64,000 bases of DNA from Mactromeris polynyma (GCA_032209605.1 JASFXZ010000110.1:62001-126000), one strand, 5' to 3'; shown: positions 48,259 through 61,326, numbered from the stretch's first letter. Notes: generated by a model from the letters alone, not told the origin. Translations and numbers: made by a program.

Positions 48259-48582
48259 CTGAAAGTACAACAAACAATCAATATAGCACACGTTTGTATG
48301 ACTGCCTTTATTCCCAGTTTGAAAAAGTATGAACTTTTATAGTTACATGTTCATTATTTTGTCAAAACATATTTAGATAATTATCTAAAAGTTCATGTAT
48401 TTCAATTAAGATCTGTATCTCGTTCATTTGTTGTTTACAAACCATTTCAATTCACCTAGGGGGGGATAAAAAATAGTGCAATTGAATATTATCTGAATAT
48501 GATAAGTTATACAATGCACTTATAACAGTTACTTAATATTAGCTGGGACCAATGTGTATATTGGATTGGTCCCCAGATGTTA

Positions 48583-48697
48583 GATAAGGTTACGGACATA
48601 TATCGAGGGCTCAACGTAACACTGTCGTAACTCCTATATAAATACATAGGAGTTACGACAGTGTTGCGTTGAGCCCTCGATATGTCCGTGATAAGGT
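48583..48697. mobile_element. 99-bp hairpin element with 8-bp target duplication
   Basis: Direct repeats GATAAGGT at 48583-48590 and 48690-48697 flank a near-perfect palindrome (48591-48689). Arms of about 45 bp start 'tacggacatatatcgagggc' and end 'cgtaactcctat'. The loop is about 8 bases (ataaatac). Differences between arms are minimal: one 'ta' indel and about two substitutions. The 8-bp duplication suggests hAT-type transposition of a fully palindromic MITE. In transcripts it would form a very stable stem. Confidence 0.88.
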
Positions 48698-50098
48698 ATG
48701 AGAATATTTACATTTTGTCTATTTTAAAGTATGTACTGAACTGAAAGAAAAATACATGTACCAAATATAAACTTCGATGTTTAGAATTAAAATGATAACT
48801 TATTAATCCTACACAAGAATAAAATGCAAAATGCACCCACCATAACTGCAATATGATCCTGTGATAGAGTAATATTATATTTATGCAAATCAAAATTATC
48901 ACATAACACACCGGTAAGCTCGCTATTTCTGTCCGTGTACTCTCACTATGAACGGGTATAAATCAGTTATAATGTCCTTGAATGGATTATCGGCTCGTCG
49001 CTATTTATACATCGACACGGAATAAGCAAATAATTTCTCAAATTACTAAAACCAATAGACTGAATCAATAAATAGCTATTCGTTTACTGACGATGAGATT
49101 GAAAATTGTGGAAATTTAATACTAGTAGAAATTGTATGGTTCAAATTACAAAAAAAAATCCTACAGTTGCAACTAAACGAACAGCTGCAAGAACGTATGT
49201 GTACCTTCGACAACATGTCTACGAGTGAAACAGTAAATGTCATTTGACGTTACCAAGTAAAAGTAGATACATTGTACATTGTATTGTAAACATAGAGTGT
49301 AAGACAGAGCAGTGATTAAACGCTTCACACACTTTTAATATACATTCAACACGTTGTGGACGAGGTTTGTTTCTTGAAATAGTTTGATACTGAGGATTTC
49401 ACTACTTATTCAATGTAATATTCATGTCAGACAGTGATTTTGAACTATAGTGTGTGTGTATATAATACTTGAAGTAATAAATACCGATCAATGCTTTGCA
49501 TTACTATATTTCAATTTATCCTTTAATTATTTATTTATTAATAACACCACACATTTACGTTGTTGGTTGTACAAAACAGAACGCGAGATCTCGAAAATTT
49601 GAGACCCGATTTACATACTACCCTCGTCCAGGGTAAAGACTAGTGAAGGGAAATAACCAATACACTGTATAGGAATTTGTAATCTTACCTACAGCAGTTA
49701 TTTCCCTTGTGTGGGTCCCAATGACATAACAAACTTATAAAGGCACTAGAAGTACTGTATCTTGTGATAAGATTGCCGATAAGGACCTTTATACTGAGTA
49801 AGGAGAGCAATAGGAGGATCTTAGTTAATACGTAAACATTATGAAACATCATTCGCAAACAGTTCATAAATGAAAATTGTTTAGAATAGCTACACACTGT
49901 GAATATGAGTTGATTGGAAATTCGATTTAAATCCTTAAACTGTCTGACGCACCTCCTTGTCTTCTGGTAAAGATTTTACACTTCAGCCGGGCCATTCCCT
50001 CCATGATGACAAATGCATATTCTAGAGATAGGGTTTATATGTGTGTTTCATATACTGTCACTGAATTTGTGTAAATTCAAGATTAATCTGAGGTTCGA

Positions 50099-50225
50099 AG
50101 CATAACAAAACCTCGATAATACCACCACCCTTGGGACTCTTGAAAACTGGTCTTCTTATTGAAGTGGTCCTAATATTAAGGTTGAATAAAGAGCAAAACA
50201 GTGATAATGGGAATTCTATTACAGG
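50099..50225 (+). mobile_element. Fragment of the CAGTAAAACCT MITE family
   Basis: The text 'aaaactggtcttcttattga' and 'ttgaataaagagcaaaacag' matches the complete MITE at 61905-62082 ('aaaactggtcttattattga', 'ttgaataaagagcaaataag'). The ends are damaged. It lies next to the mariner transposase relic. Confidence 0.7.
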
Positions 50226-50280
50226 ACACTGTTACAGACACACAGTGTTGAAGAGAATTAAAAAAAATCTATCAAAAGAA

Positions 50281-50690
50281 GCGCCCATACACAGGTTTAA
50301 AGGGCATTTTCCTGTTGTATGATAATGCCTCGGTCCATAAATGCAAGGATGTGGTGTCAATTCTTGACAAAGAAAACGTGAATGTCCTTCAACATCCGCC
50401 TTATTCTGCTGATTTAAGTCCTTGTGACTTTTTCAATTTCCCCGGCTCAAAATAATGCTTTCGGGGCGAAGATATGACACTAGAAATGCCATTGGAAGTG
50501 CAATTCACCAGTGCTTGAAGCAGATACCAATGGCAGACTACTCTGTCGCTTTTAGACAGTGGATATCGCGATTACAAAAATACATTTCTGTACAGGGGGA
50601 ATATGTTGAAGGGCTGCAATAGAGTGATTTTGCGGAATTATTGTTGTTTTTTATTTTCTTTACCATGCACTGCTATAACAGAACTTTTTG
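50281..50690 (+). pseudogene. Mariner transposase relic (DD34D catalytic core end)
   Basis: From 50312 the frame reads LLYDNASVHKC..., then VLQHPPYSADLSPCDFFNFP, the hallmark C-terminal half of mariner transposases (family: H-P-P-Y-S-P-D-L-A-P-C-D). Aspartates encoded at 50321-50323 and 50426-50428 are exactly 34 residues apart, matching DD34D. A TAA follows soon after (in ...GSK-stop-CFRGED) and a TGA later, so the frame is broken. The N-terminal half is absent or unrecognisable. This is a dead fragment. Confidence 0.85.
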
Positions 50691-51547
50691 AAGTACCCTC
50701 GTATATTGCATATTAGTTTTTCCTTGGGAACTTCGCCACATGACCTCTGACTTGGACCCGATCAGGGCCTCTCGCCTGCTTTAGCATTCTTACGCTGCTG
50801 TACTTTCAACTTTCTGTTGTTCAGCTCACGTCGAACTCGGACACAAATTTATGCGTTATGGATATTCAAGAAATTGGTCTAAACTATGCATTATACCACC
50901 AATTACTAATTGGCAAAAAGTTTATAACATTGACAACAAACTACAATTTATAATCTATATACCTATTCAGTTTATTACAAACAACCATTTATGGTGTATA
51001 AATACCTTAACAACGGTTTTTTACAAAATTGGTTTTCAATATCGTGATGCAAGCCGAGGTGAAAAATTACCATTTAAACTAGAGAAGTAACTATGCCGAC
51101 TAAAGTGTCAAATTCTGTGTTTACAGTCCTACGGATACAATAACACTTAAACTACTTTCTTCATTTAGTGGTTGAAATTCGATGCTATAATACCTGGGAG
51201 ACGTATTTTCAATTAAATAAACTACCTTTGGTAAGGTGAAAACATTTTTGTGTATAGTTTTGAATACAACTACATTGAATGTTTGTAAGATATTCAATAT
51301 TTCGAAAGGTAAGATCTACTTTTTAGCTTAAAATAAGTTGAATATTGATCATTTTGATGGACGTGTAATTTAACTTGGTGTCAAATCTGTTTTTTATGCA
51401 TTATGCGCTGTTCTTGTTAGGATAAAATATCGAGTGTGAAGACAAGTAGCCTGTAACGTGTAAGCATGCGTGACATATACCCTATTTAGGCAGTGGTTAA
51501 CGCAATTGTCCATGTTATTTCGTGGTATATGCTCCAATTTGCACCTA

Positions 51548-51800
51548 GTAGCGGATCCGTAATCCAGTGGTAACGCGCTTGACTTGTAATCCAGGGATCG
51601 CAGGTTCGACTCCCCGCTCCATCACTGACTGTACTCACAGTCTTTCGAACGAGACTTTGAAAAAACCGAGGTCCCGTGTATGGGCTTTACAACGAGCTCG
51701 TAAAAGAACCAGGGGTGCTTCTGGAACTGTGGCATCTCCTGAATCATGCACTATCCTCAAAAAATAAAAAATGACTAACATTCTTCCGGAGGCGTCGCTC
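51548..51800 (+). mobile_element. tRNA(Thr)-headed SINE with a different body
   Basis: The head 'ggatccgtaatccagtggta' and 'acgcgcttgacttgtaatcc' has anticodon-like TGT, then B box 'caggttcgactcc'. The acceptor stem does not pair, so it is a SINE head rather than a tRNA gene. The body has 'gtgtatgggctttacaacga' and ends in an A-rich 'ctcaaaaaataaaaaatgac'. The body is unlike that at 28310 and 54955. Confidence 0.75.
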
Positions 51801-52875
51801 TTATGGGAAATTGGTGGCGACGATAAATAAACGCAAATACAATTTGCACCAAATGTTTCACAGAGCTCCAGGCAGTACTGGGGTAAGAAAGTAGATCGCT
51901 GATGGTGAAGACTGTTGTAGGATGTGTCGTAGTAAGTATACAGTATTACATATACTTGACTAGATGCCTTGTCCCGGATATAGGTAGAATGTTCACTGAT
52001 AGTTTCTCGTTTGATTACAATAGTCATTGCAATCATTACGAGACACACAATCAAGTTTGTAAACTAAGATCATCCATGCTTCAATATTATTATTGCAAAT
52101 GACGGTTTTAATGTTCAAGTTCAGCAGTATCCGATCTATGCGATCTAAATCTCACAATGCTACGTTTTGTGATACATTGCCCTATCTCTGTGTCGTACAC
52201 AAAGATTCGCAGTCAAGGATGTCGGTCATTAATGTCTAACACGGTTCACTATATTAGCTGTCCGCCCCCTGAGGGTGATTGACCGATCAATGTCAGATAT
52301 ATGAATGAACAATGTGAACGATATTTCAACTTTCCATGTGTTTGTTTAATCTATATATTTTATCAAATTAGAGTGAAGAAAGACTCTCAGCGTTATAGTA
52401 GTAATATAATGTTTAGAGGTTATTGCCGCTTATTAGAATGCGTTTTGCAAAAAGGCAAAAATCAATAAAGGTATGTTCAATACATTGAGCTTTATCTCGT
52501 TTTGTATCTCGGATTAAATATGTGATAAATGTATAGGTCTCGTGCAAACTTGCACGCATAGCCAGTTATGTCTTAATCGAACTCATGGTTATTATTGTAT
52601 CGTAAATGTATTGCTTAATATAGGCGCTTAGCTGCCGACGTAATTCTTTTTTACTGGAAACAGCGACTGTAATGTTTGTATTGGTGTTGCTGAGACGAGC
52701 GTCAGCTTTAGGGTCACATCAGTATTTTCCAGTTTGTTATAACAAATCATACAATTTACAAAACATTACTTGTTATTACACATTACTGACGTAATGCAGA
52801 ACTGAGGCTAGTAGAGCGGCCCATGTACTGTGTACAGAGACCCACATACACTGTTCAAAACCCATATACAGGGTA

Positions 52876-53524
52876 CAGCGACTAATATACTAGAGACAGC
52901 AACTCATATACTAGAGACAGCGACTTATGTGCTAGAGACAACGATTCATATACTAGAGACAGCGACTCATATACTAGAGACAGCGACTCATGTACTAGAG
53001 ACAGCGACTCATATGCTAGAGACAGCGACTCATATGCTAGAGACAGCGACTCATATACTAGAGACAGCGACTCATTTACTAGATACAGCGACTCATATAC
53101 TAGAGACAGCGACTCATATACTAGATACAGCGACTCATATGCTAGAGACAGCGACTCATATACTAGAGACAGCGACTCATATACTAGATACAGCGACTCA
53201 TATGCTAGAGACAGCGACTCATATGCTAGAGACAGCGACTCATATGCTAGAGACAGCGACTCATATGCTAGAGACAGCGACACATATGCTAGAGACAGCG
53301 ACTCATACGCTAGAGACAGCGACTCATATACTAGAGACAGCGACTCATATGCTAGAGACAGCGACTCATACGCTAGAGACAGCGGCTCATATACTAGAGA
53401 CAGCGACTCATACGCTAGAGACAGCGACTCATATACTAGAGACAGCGACACATATGCTAGAGACAGCGACTCATACGCTAGAGACAGAGACTCATATACT
53501 AGAGACAGCGACTCATATGCTAGG
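52876..53524. repeat. 21-bp minisatellite, about 31 copies
   Basis: The unit 'actagagacagcgactcata' + 't' repeats about 31 times with point variants, mainly atactag, atgctag or acgctag, and occasional agatacagc. The period is a multiple of three and open on both strands, so long spurious frames result (ETATHIL heptads on plus, YESLSLV heptads on minus). It lies upstream of the UNC93 coding start, probably in its first intron or promoter region. Confidence 0.97.
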
Positions 53525-54062
53525 TCAATCAATCTATGAACGCTGTACGCAGACTCTTATACTGAGTACATCAACCCGTATACCGAATAGAACGACCCAT
53601 TTCCACAGTACTGCGGCTCAAATACTCAATACAGATCCCCATGTACTGAGTACAACCACCCATATCGACTGGGTACAGTACCATGTTATTACGTGTACAT
53701 TTCTTGCTAGTATAATTATATAAACGTATTTAATTAAGTCCTGGTTAAACGACAATATATTTGATTCATGGAGACAAACACAATTATGATAATAATTCTG
53801 TAATTACATTATTACTTGGCTGTTTAACAACTTACCAAACTGATATAACACCTAATGTATATCTTATTCCAAATTATATTGTATGTTCGTCTACATGATA
53901 AGCGAAATTCTAATATATTGATGTTTCATACAAATGCGACTCGAATGTGTACTGTCCAACAACATCCCTCGGATAGTAATTGGTTCTATTATTATACAAA
54001 TCTACGTTTCGAAGTACATACCAATCCAATTTCTAACATCTATTCGTTGTTTCAGATTTACA

Positions 54063-57000
54063 ATGGCCGATACATCGTACCGTTCAAATTCCCAACCGGA
54101 AGAGATTAGCTTAATCGCCACTGACGCTACCAAGAGTGACGAACCATGCAGCAGTGGAGTTCAGCTTCCAGTAGCCAGAAGTCCTCCGATGAAAAAGACG
54201 ATGATAATCAAGAATTTGCTGGTTCTTAGTTTTGCATTCATGTTTCTATTCACCGCTTTCCAGTCACTACAAAATCTACAGAGTAGTCTTAACAAAGAAG
54301 AAGGCCTTGGAACTGTCAGTCTGTCCGTAATCTATGTGTTTGGGATGTTGGCCGGTTTAGTCATACCGCCTTTGGCCATCAGCAAACTTGGATGTAAGCG
54401 AACAGTGGCAATCAGCATGGTGTGTTACATTGTCTTCATGTGTGCCAACCTGTACCCTGTTTGGGCAACCATGATACCAGCTTCCATAATTATAGGTAAC
54501 GAATAATACACTAGCTTAACATTACAGTAATATTGTACATGTACGTATTTTAGAATGCAGATAATCTTGATAAGTTTTAACACGGTTACCTAAGAAATAT
54601 AACGACTTGCATGAAATATTTTATTCTTAGAAGTACGTCGAAAATTTCGTACAAATGGTAGATTCTATATTTGACAAAAAATAAGCATATCATTATATAT
54701 TTACAGTCAATCATCGTATCAATAAGATAAATATCTTTCTGTATTACAGGGACCGGAGCCGCGACATTATGGGCTGCTAAATGTACATATCTGACACAAA
54801 TTGCTGACTGGTATGCCAAAATTACCAACACTCCAAAGGATGGAACAATCAGTACATTCTTTGGCGTGTTTTTCTTAATGTTCCAAACAAGTAAGTATAT
54901 TGCTGTGTAATAATTATATAATATAATTGATTCGCTCATTCAGTCCATGAGCCCGCCCAGCTAGCTCCGTTGGTAGTGCGCTAGCCTGTCACCCGGCAGA
55001 TCCGGGTTCGATTTCCGGGTTGGTCATGTTACGTTCGTCCGTGATTTTGGATATGGTTATGTCCACATGTGGATAAGTTGTCAGTTGCTTGTGGAAGAGC
55101 AAGTTAGTACTGGTTGATAATTAATTCCAGGAAAGCTGGTTAGGTCAACTGACCATCGTAAATGACTAAAAAAAGTGTTTAAACACGGCGTATAACCTGA
55201 TGAAAATATTGAACATTCAGCTCAGGACACACCACTGCCATCTTAGATGTAATACATTTAACGTCATTCGTACCCCACTTCTTGTTCATGGGAGAAAGAA
55301 AATTGCTTGCGGAAGAGTAAGTTATGTACTGTTGGAAACCCAGTGACAAGGATTTGGTCTATAAATAGTCGCATCACTGTTGAAAGCTTTCAATTCAACC
55401 CTGTTAAAATGCAGATAAATTGGTCCAACATAATTGAATTTATTGCTTCCTCACTGTTCATTCGCATAAAATGTAAGTCAAATCCTGCAATTTATCGCCC
55501 AGAATAATTCTGCTATAACAAATAATGACATTCCGTTCTGGTACTCTGAGAAATAACATGGTAGCCCAATTAATTTGCTAAGAAATGAGATTTCCCTCTT
55601 CTGACAATATTTCTGCAGATGAACCGATTGTTTTTTAGAAATTATGTTACCCCTACATACATTGCAGCCTCTCTAGATCGACCTTCTCTCGAACAATCTC
55701 TCATTGAACAACAACAATATCAACATATCTTGGAGTAAGAACGTAAAATCATTTATCTAGAGCAATAACTTCTCAATTCTCATCAACGATAGTCAAACTG
55801 TGCGTGTCCCCAAGGGTGTTGCTCTTGAGAGATTGCACTGTGTTACTGTGAGCACTGTGGGCACTGTGTTACTGTGGGCACTGTGTTACTGTGGGCGCTG
55901 CGTTACAATGGGCGCTGCGTTACTGTGGGCACTGTGTTCCTGTAGGTTTACTATTGGATCAGCATACTATACCGATATGAACAGTATATGCGTTGTATAT
56001 AATGCAGGTCAGATATGGGGGAACTTGATATCATCAAGCGTGTTCAGTTCACAACTACCAGAGAACATAACAGTCAGTGAGGAGACGCTGGAGACATGTG
56101 GCGCTAACTATTGTCCCTCGGACTACAAGAATAACACAAATCTCGACCGACCAAACATGACGAAGGTATTAATTTCATATAATATACGACTTTCTTCTTT
56201 GATATGAGACCGCTTGGACCCAGGATGTAGATTGTGTATGCGTCGGAGCTATCCAGTAGGATTCTGTAATTTCTATGGTGCCACCCGGGTGTGCTACAAA
56301 GCCAAACAATAAATACTAGAAGGGACACCTGGGGTGTTCCACAACCCTAATGGCGGGAACAGTCACAGTATAGGCCATACAGTTTACAAAACTTTACGAG
56401 TAAATTGAACAGCATAAAGTACACTATGCCAACATTAATGTACATGTATTTGACTAAGTTTTATTATTAATTCGACATTGAATAAGATGTCAGTAATTGC
56501 AACTAGCGAACCGCTGGCAAGCTGAGTACCAGGTGGCTTATTTCAATTATCTTTTAAAGAGACTTTTTCCACAACATTTATTTGCTTCTTCTATTTGCTG
56601 AAAAACACGTTACAAGATGCAGTGATATTGCTGTTTTATAGTCTGGATAAGTTACACAGTTGTCTCGACATGTCGTGTTGTTTACTTAATTACTGTCACG
56701 GATGGTAACGTAAGAAAGCAACAATAAAGAGATATGTAGATGTTTCAGTCATGGTTATGCTGACCAATAGCATATCACAGGATATATATATATATGTCTC
56801 GTTTGTGGTAGAACGTGTATATTGCAAACTCTCCAAGGTGGCCGTCTTTTGAGCGACAGCTTCTCTACAATAATGCTATCAATTTTTCCGTTGTAAAATT
56901 ATCTGCCATTCTAACTCCTATAATACGAATTATTTATTTCCTTTACCCATCTAGAAATAGTCATGATATCATGCACATTATTGTTATTCGTCTTCCATCC

Positions 57001-60000
57001 ATGAATCAAGTGGATTAATTGTCCGCTTGTTGTTGAGGTATGATTTAGTTTTCAGGCAAGAAACAAACGAACAATACATATAATCAGACTATAGTTGAAA
57101 CAAGACAATAATTATTACACCACAAATAACAAGTGGTGAGACCGTGTATATGGACACGTCGATATACATACGCTGTTTTATTTCGACAGATATACATCGT
57201 TTGTGGCAGTTACGTTGTATGTGCATGTCTGGCATTACTGATTATCTGTGTGTTTCTGGATGACATTGTTCACGACACCGCTAGTAGGAAGAAAAATACA
57301 AGACAACTGTTGCTTGCCATTGTTGAACATTTTTACCAATCTAGATATCAGAAGTTACTGATACCACTTACTGTATACAGTGGTGTTGAACAAGCATTTA
57401 TTGCTGGTGAATTCACAAGGGTAAGTTACTCAGTCTGTTGTATCGTATACCTCTTCATATATAGATAACTCGCAATCGGCCTGGTGTGTCCCTGCCGGTA
57501 GAGCATTCGCTTTGGTTGTGTAAGGCCGCAAGTCTGAGCCCCGGTCGCGACATATCAAAGTTAAAATTGCACTAGCCTCCCACTTGCCTTGCACGGCATT
57601 ATTATAATAGTTTCAAGACTGGTTGGTTCGGATGTCGAGTAAATGCGAGTGGGTGTAGTCTGTGTGACAGCACTCTGTTTGCTGCAAGTGGACACCGTCT
57701 TTGATGGAGCATTTATACCTACTGTCGATACGCAAGAATACAACACCAGAAATAACTAACATGTACAACTGACCTGATGGATGTTTGAACAAGTCTGCAT
57801 TGTTCGGACTTCAATAAATTACGTACGTTTATCACGATATATTCCGTTATTTATCTATTCAGCAGTTTCAAGACAGACTTATTATACAAAACATTATTAA
57901 CATTATCACAAAAACTACATTCACTCGAATTCCATAAAGTACGAGTGCCTGATTTTAAAATGTTAATTAAGTAGCTCTACATTTATGTACCACATACTTA
58001 CTATACAATACAATGGTTTCAGTCCTTCATTAGTTGTGCTCTCGGTGTATGGAATGTTGGCTATGTCATGATTGCATACGGAGTCGCTGATGCCACGTGT
58101 TCCTTAATCATCGGTAGATTCGTCAAACATACAGGATTTATACCATGGTTTGTTCTAGGTAAGTTTAGACTGGTCTACTGCATACATTTACCTTGCAATT
58201 TCTGAAGTTCGATACATGTTAGAACGCTACTTCTGCGCAGAATGTTAGACTGGTACCGAAGACATCTAAATACTAAGGGAAGTAACTGCTGCGAGAAGAT
58301 CCGTCAGAACGTTGCCAGTTACTGGTCTTGGTTTAGAATTCAGACACAGAGAACGGTGTTTCGTATGGATTCGAGACATAATGTCTAGGTTTTGCTTGAA
58401 TATGTAAATACAGTTGTGTGTCTTCTAAGAACGCGATACAACCAATTGACTTGACTTTACTGAGTATGTAGGGGATATATACTTAAGGGAGGGCCCTAGA
58501 TAATGTTGTTAAAACTTTTGGCCCAACTCTATTGTATGTATACATGTACACGTTATGTGTATGTTTGTGCAAATAATTATGATAGTAATACGTATAAATA
58601 CAATTAAATATGATTAAATAATGGAAATAAACTAATCACGAACACACCGTTTACATGCAATAAATTCGTAAGATATATAGATTCCTCAAAACATACTAAC
58701 GTCCGTAATAAATTTTTTGGTAAGCAGTACCCGAACCACACTATATGGGGGGTCGATATGAATGTATGGGGCGCGTTCCTGTGTGGAGCCAAGGCAAAAT
58801 TGGACGGTGTCGGTGTGCCGGACATCGGGAACAAACAGTTCATTAAGGATAGCCTTGTATTTGTATACGCAAGGTCAATTTAGTTGAAAGAAGGGAATTG
58901 TTTAATAAGCTACAAGTGAAAATATCTGCAAATTTTAAAACGCGTGCGATGTATTACGCTTAACTTATATATCTCTTGATACAAAAAGTACAAACTTGAC
59001 TTTAATATGTCATTGTTTGTTACTTGTGTGTTTGTCCGTCAACAATTAAGTCAATAAAATTGTCGAATCAATTATAAAAATAAACATTACTTATCAGAAC
59101 AGACGTTTTATTTCGTGCAACACGCAGTTGGCGTCCGTAGGTGCTCACCTTTTAACCCTTATGCCAAAACAATGTGTTATGTTCCCTCAAAGAGGTCAAT
59201 TATTCAGGTACTGTCATACAATATAAGAAAAGTCTGATAACATGAGATTTGTATTCACTTACTGAAATATTGTGTATATTACCACACAATTGTTGGGAAA
59301 ATGTGCTAACGTTTTATCCATTGTGCAAAAGCAATATTCATTTTTATTTTAAAAAAGCATTTTGCTTTTGTGATTCCCCTTGAAAGGACGACAACAGACA
59401 CGTGTTTTGTAAACAAATATAATGAATATGGTTATTTCACAAAGGATAAAACGTCTGCACCCTTTCCCGCCAATTGTGTGGTTATATACACAATATTTCA
59501 GTAAGTAAATACAAATCTCTCTCAAATGACTTGTTAATAATCTAACACTATACATAATTACTCCTATTGTACTAGAGTTGTTCACTAACCCTATTAAAAT
59601 TGTCTGTATCGCTATATAGACCAAGACAGTAATGTCGTACATATTGAACAAAAGTATTATGTAATGATTGATAAAATAGGTAAATACATTACATCATACA
59701 ACTGTTTCAATACACCCGTCTGTCTTTCGTCCGTTTTAAAGTCATTTCTATTAAAGACCATAAAGTTATTATATTTTTCATCAGATTGTAAAACAGGTTA
59801 ACACAACCAATGTTGGTCACTCTCGATCACCTCTACCAAGGCTACCATATAGCGATTAAGTGTGAGGTTAGCTAGCTGTTAAATCGATTTAACTCCCCCG
59901 TATTTTACTGACAGTTCCAAGACTGTAATTCGCTGTATGGTTATTATTTCTTTATGTGTTTTGAATGTATCTTTCACTTTATATAGTGTTCAGGTTATTT

Positions 60001-61276
60001 TCTGCCCAGTTTCGGCCTACTGTTGCCAGCTGTCTTGACTTGTCCTGTGATCTTTTCCATCCATTAATTCTACCCCTTCACCGTTTGTCCTCTTTGATTC
60101 TCCTAGTTATTCCTTATGGTCTACCAAGCCATTCCTTGCACCTCTTTTCCGTAACGTATGTACCCGTTAACCTCATCAAGTGACTTATGTTTTATGGATT
60201 GTTGTTTTCCCGGAGGTCTCCGTGGGGAGGCACTATCTTATGTGTGTAGCGTTCAATGTAGCAACTTATCAATTCTCTTTTAACCAGTACTCATGCCTGG
60301 ATGAGGGATTGTTAAGTTCACTGTTCAATCTCGCCGAAAGCGCAATTCGAACTCACGACCTTCTGATCAGGAGTCGGACACTAGACCACCTACAGTAAGC
60401 TCTTAATAACTTAACTAACTATTCAATATCTTTTTCAGTTTTCCTGTTACATGGTGGAATCATGATCGTGTTTTTGATATGGCGACCACATGCTGACAGC
60501 AGTGTTTTGTTCTATGTATTTGCTGTCTTCTGGGGGATTGGTGATGCCATTATACAAACTCTTGTGAATGGTGAGATACGTTATTTCATAGAAAAATGCG
60601 TATGTTTCCTATAACATACTTAAAAGAGTTAAGTTGGTTGATATAGAGTTTTGAGTTGTTTTTCAATTTGTTTACTGGATAGAGATTGATATATTTGACT
60701 CGCAGAATTTTCATCCATTAAATTTGGAAGAAACTAATAAGTTCGATTTTAATACGGGAAAGATACACATTTTAGATCTACTCAATTAAAAAGCAAGTAC
60801 ATATAAGTAATTGGCGTGTGGTCAGGTGATGTAATGCAACATCGTACCATTCAGCGTTTCCAACAAGCAATTAGTTAGCATTCATTCAACTACTGTAAGA
60901 TAAGTATCATATGTTAAAGACGAAAACTGATATCATCGTTCTTACTTTTTTGTGTTTCATCCACGTCTAAAACAATTGGAGTAGATAATGCTTGCGCAAT
61001 AACGAATGACATCATATATTTTTTCCAGCATTGTATGGTTACCTGTTCACGGACAAGCCAGAATCTGCGTTTGCCAGCTATCGTCTGTGTGAGTCAGCGG
61101 GATTTATAATTGCTTTTGGTTACAGTGGATACGTCTGTACAAACATTAAGATATATGTTGGTTTGGTGCTGATCTGTTTAGGTGTAACATTGTATGGTGT
61201 AGTAGAAGTATTACACAGGCGTGAAGAGAAGACAGATGCTAGTGAGAATAAACAGTTAGAAGAAGATAAAGATTGA
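54063..61276 (+). CDS. UNC93A: UNC93-family multi-pass membrane protein (UNC93A-like), complete, seven coding exons
   Basis: Exons join in phase: 54063-54495, 54750-54890, 56008-56165, 57190-57420, 58023-58158, 60439-60570 and 61029-61276. They give 492 residues. UNC93 proteins are MFS-fold membrane proteins; nematode UNC-93 regulates a two-pore potassium channel, and the role of UNC93A is poorly known. A polar N-terminus of about 45 residues precedes the first membrane helix and the family signature FTAFQSLQNLQSSLN with EGLG. Other hallmarks are AKCTYLTQ, IWGNLISS, CGANYCP, LIPLTVYSGVEQAFIAGEFT, the glycine-rich helix GVWNVGYVMIAYGVAD, FWGIGDAI and the closing ESAGFIIAFGYSGY. About 11-12 hydrophobic segments fit the family. 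An N-glycosylated loop with NIT, NNT and NMT motifs lies in exon 3. The C-terminus is acidic and lysine-rich (EEDKD). The ATG directly follows an acceptor, so a 5' untranslated exon exists upstream. Paralogue assignment is tentative. Confidence 0.93.
54955..55205 (+). mobile_element. SINE with Asp-like tRNA head and the body shared with 28310-28585
   Basis: The head 'gctagctccgttggtagtgc' and 'cctgtcacccggcag' (anticodon-like GTC) leads to B box 'gggttcgatttcc'. The body has 'gtccacatgtggataagttg', 'gcaagttagtactggttg', 'ccaggaaagctggttaggtc' and 'acggcgtataacctgatg'. These match the body of the minus-strand SINE at 28310, whose head is Thr-like. It lies in the UNC93 intron after the second coding exon. 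Confidence 0.85.
55665..55845 (+). repeat. Dispersed MITE-like repeat, 'cctctcaacaacagcc' family, copy 3
   Basis: It contains 'cctctctagatcgacc', 'ctagagcaataacttctcaa' and 'ccccaagggtgttgctctt' + 'gagagattgcactgt', in the same order as copies near 13498 and 17640. It is followed by a short degenerate 'gggc(a/g)ctg(t/c)gttac' tandem run to about 55940. In a UNC93 intron. Confidence 0.6.
57478..57640 (+). mobile_element. tRNA-headed SINE fragment
   Basis: The A box-like 'ctgccggtagagcattcg' and B box-like 'caagtctgagccccgg' are spaced as in a tRNA head. They are followed by 'actagcctcccacttgcctt' and 'gcacggcattat'. It lies in a UNC93 intron. Ends not resolved. Confidence 0.55.
60285..60400 (-). 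mobile_element. tRNA-headed SINE (Ile-like head), second copy
   Basis: On the minus strand, 'ggtctagtgtccgactcctg' and 'atcagaaggtcgtgagttcg' form a tRNA-like head, with a body reading 'catgagtactggtt'. It matches the family at 9370-9530. Its 5' end lies about 40 bp from the acceptor of the 60439 UNC93 exon. Confidence 0.6.
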
Positions 61277-61326
61277 AGTAAGGAAGAGGAAGTATATATG
61301 TGAATGATATGGCAGTTACACAACAT

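Larger units (their letters stand above)
48259..54055. other. Region between divergent KLHL and UNC93 genes
   Basis: It should hold upstream untranslated exons and promoters of both genes, since each first coding exon begins at a splice acceptor (48258 on minus, 54056 on plus). Recognised content is the 99-bp hairpin (48591-48689), a MITE fragment and mariner relic (50099-50690), a SINE (51548-51800) and the 21-bp minisatellite (52876-53524). No other exon is supported. Confidence 0.45.

Noticed and set aside
51635..52054. 139-codon minus-strand frame
   Set aside because: It overlaps the SINE body at 51548-51800 and has no recognisable domain or splice support.
52830..53723. 297-codon frame with ETATHIL heptads and 216-codon minus frame with YESLSLV heptads
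   Set aside because: Products of the 21-bp minisatellite being open on both strands. The heptad pattern comes from DNA repetition, not a coiled coil under selection.
54586..54939. 117-codon minus-strand frame
   Set aside because: Antisense to the second coding exon of UNC93, which is supported by phase and family similarity.
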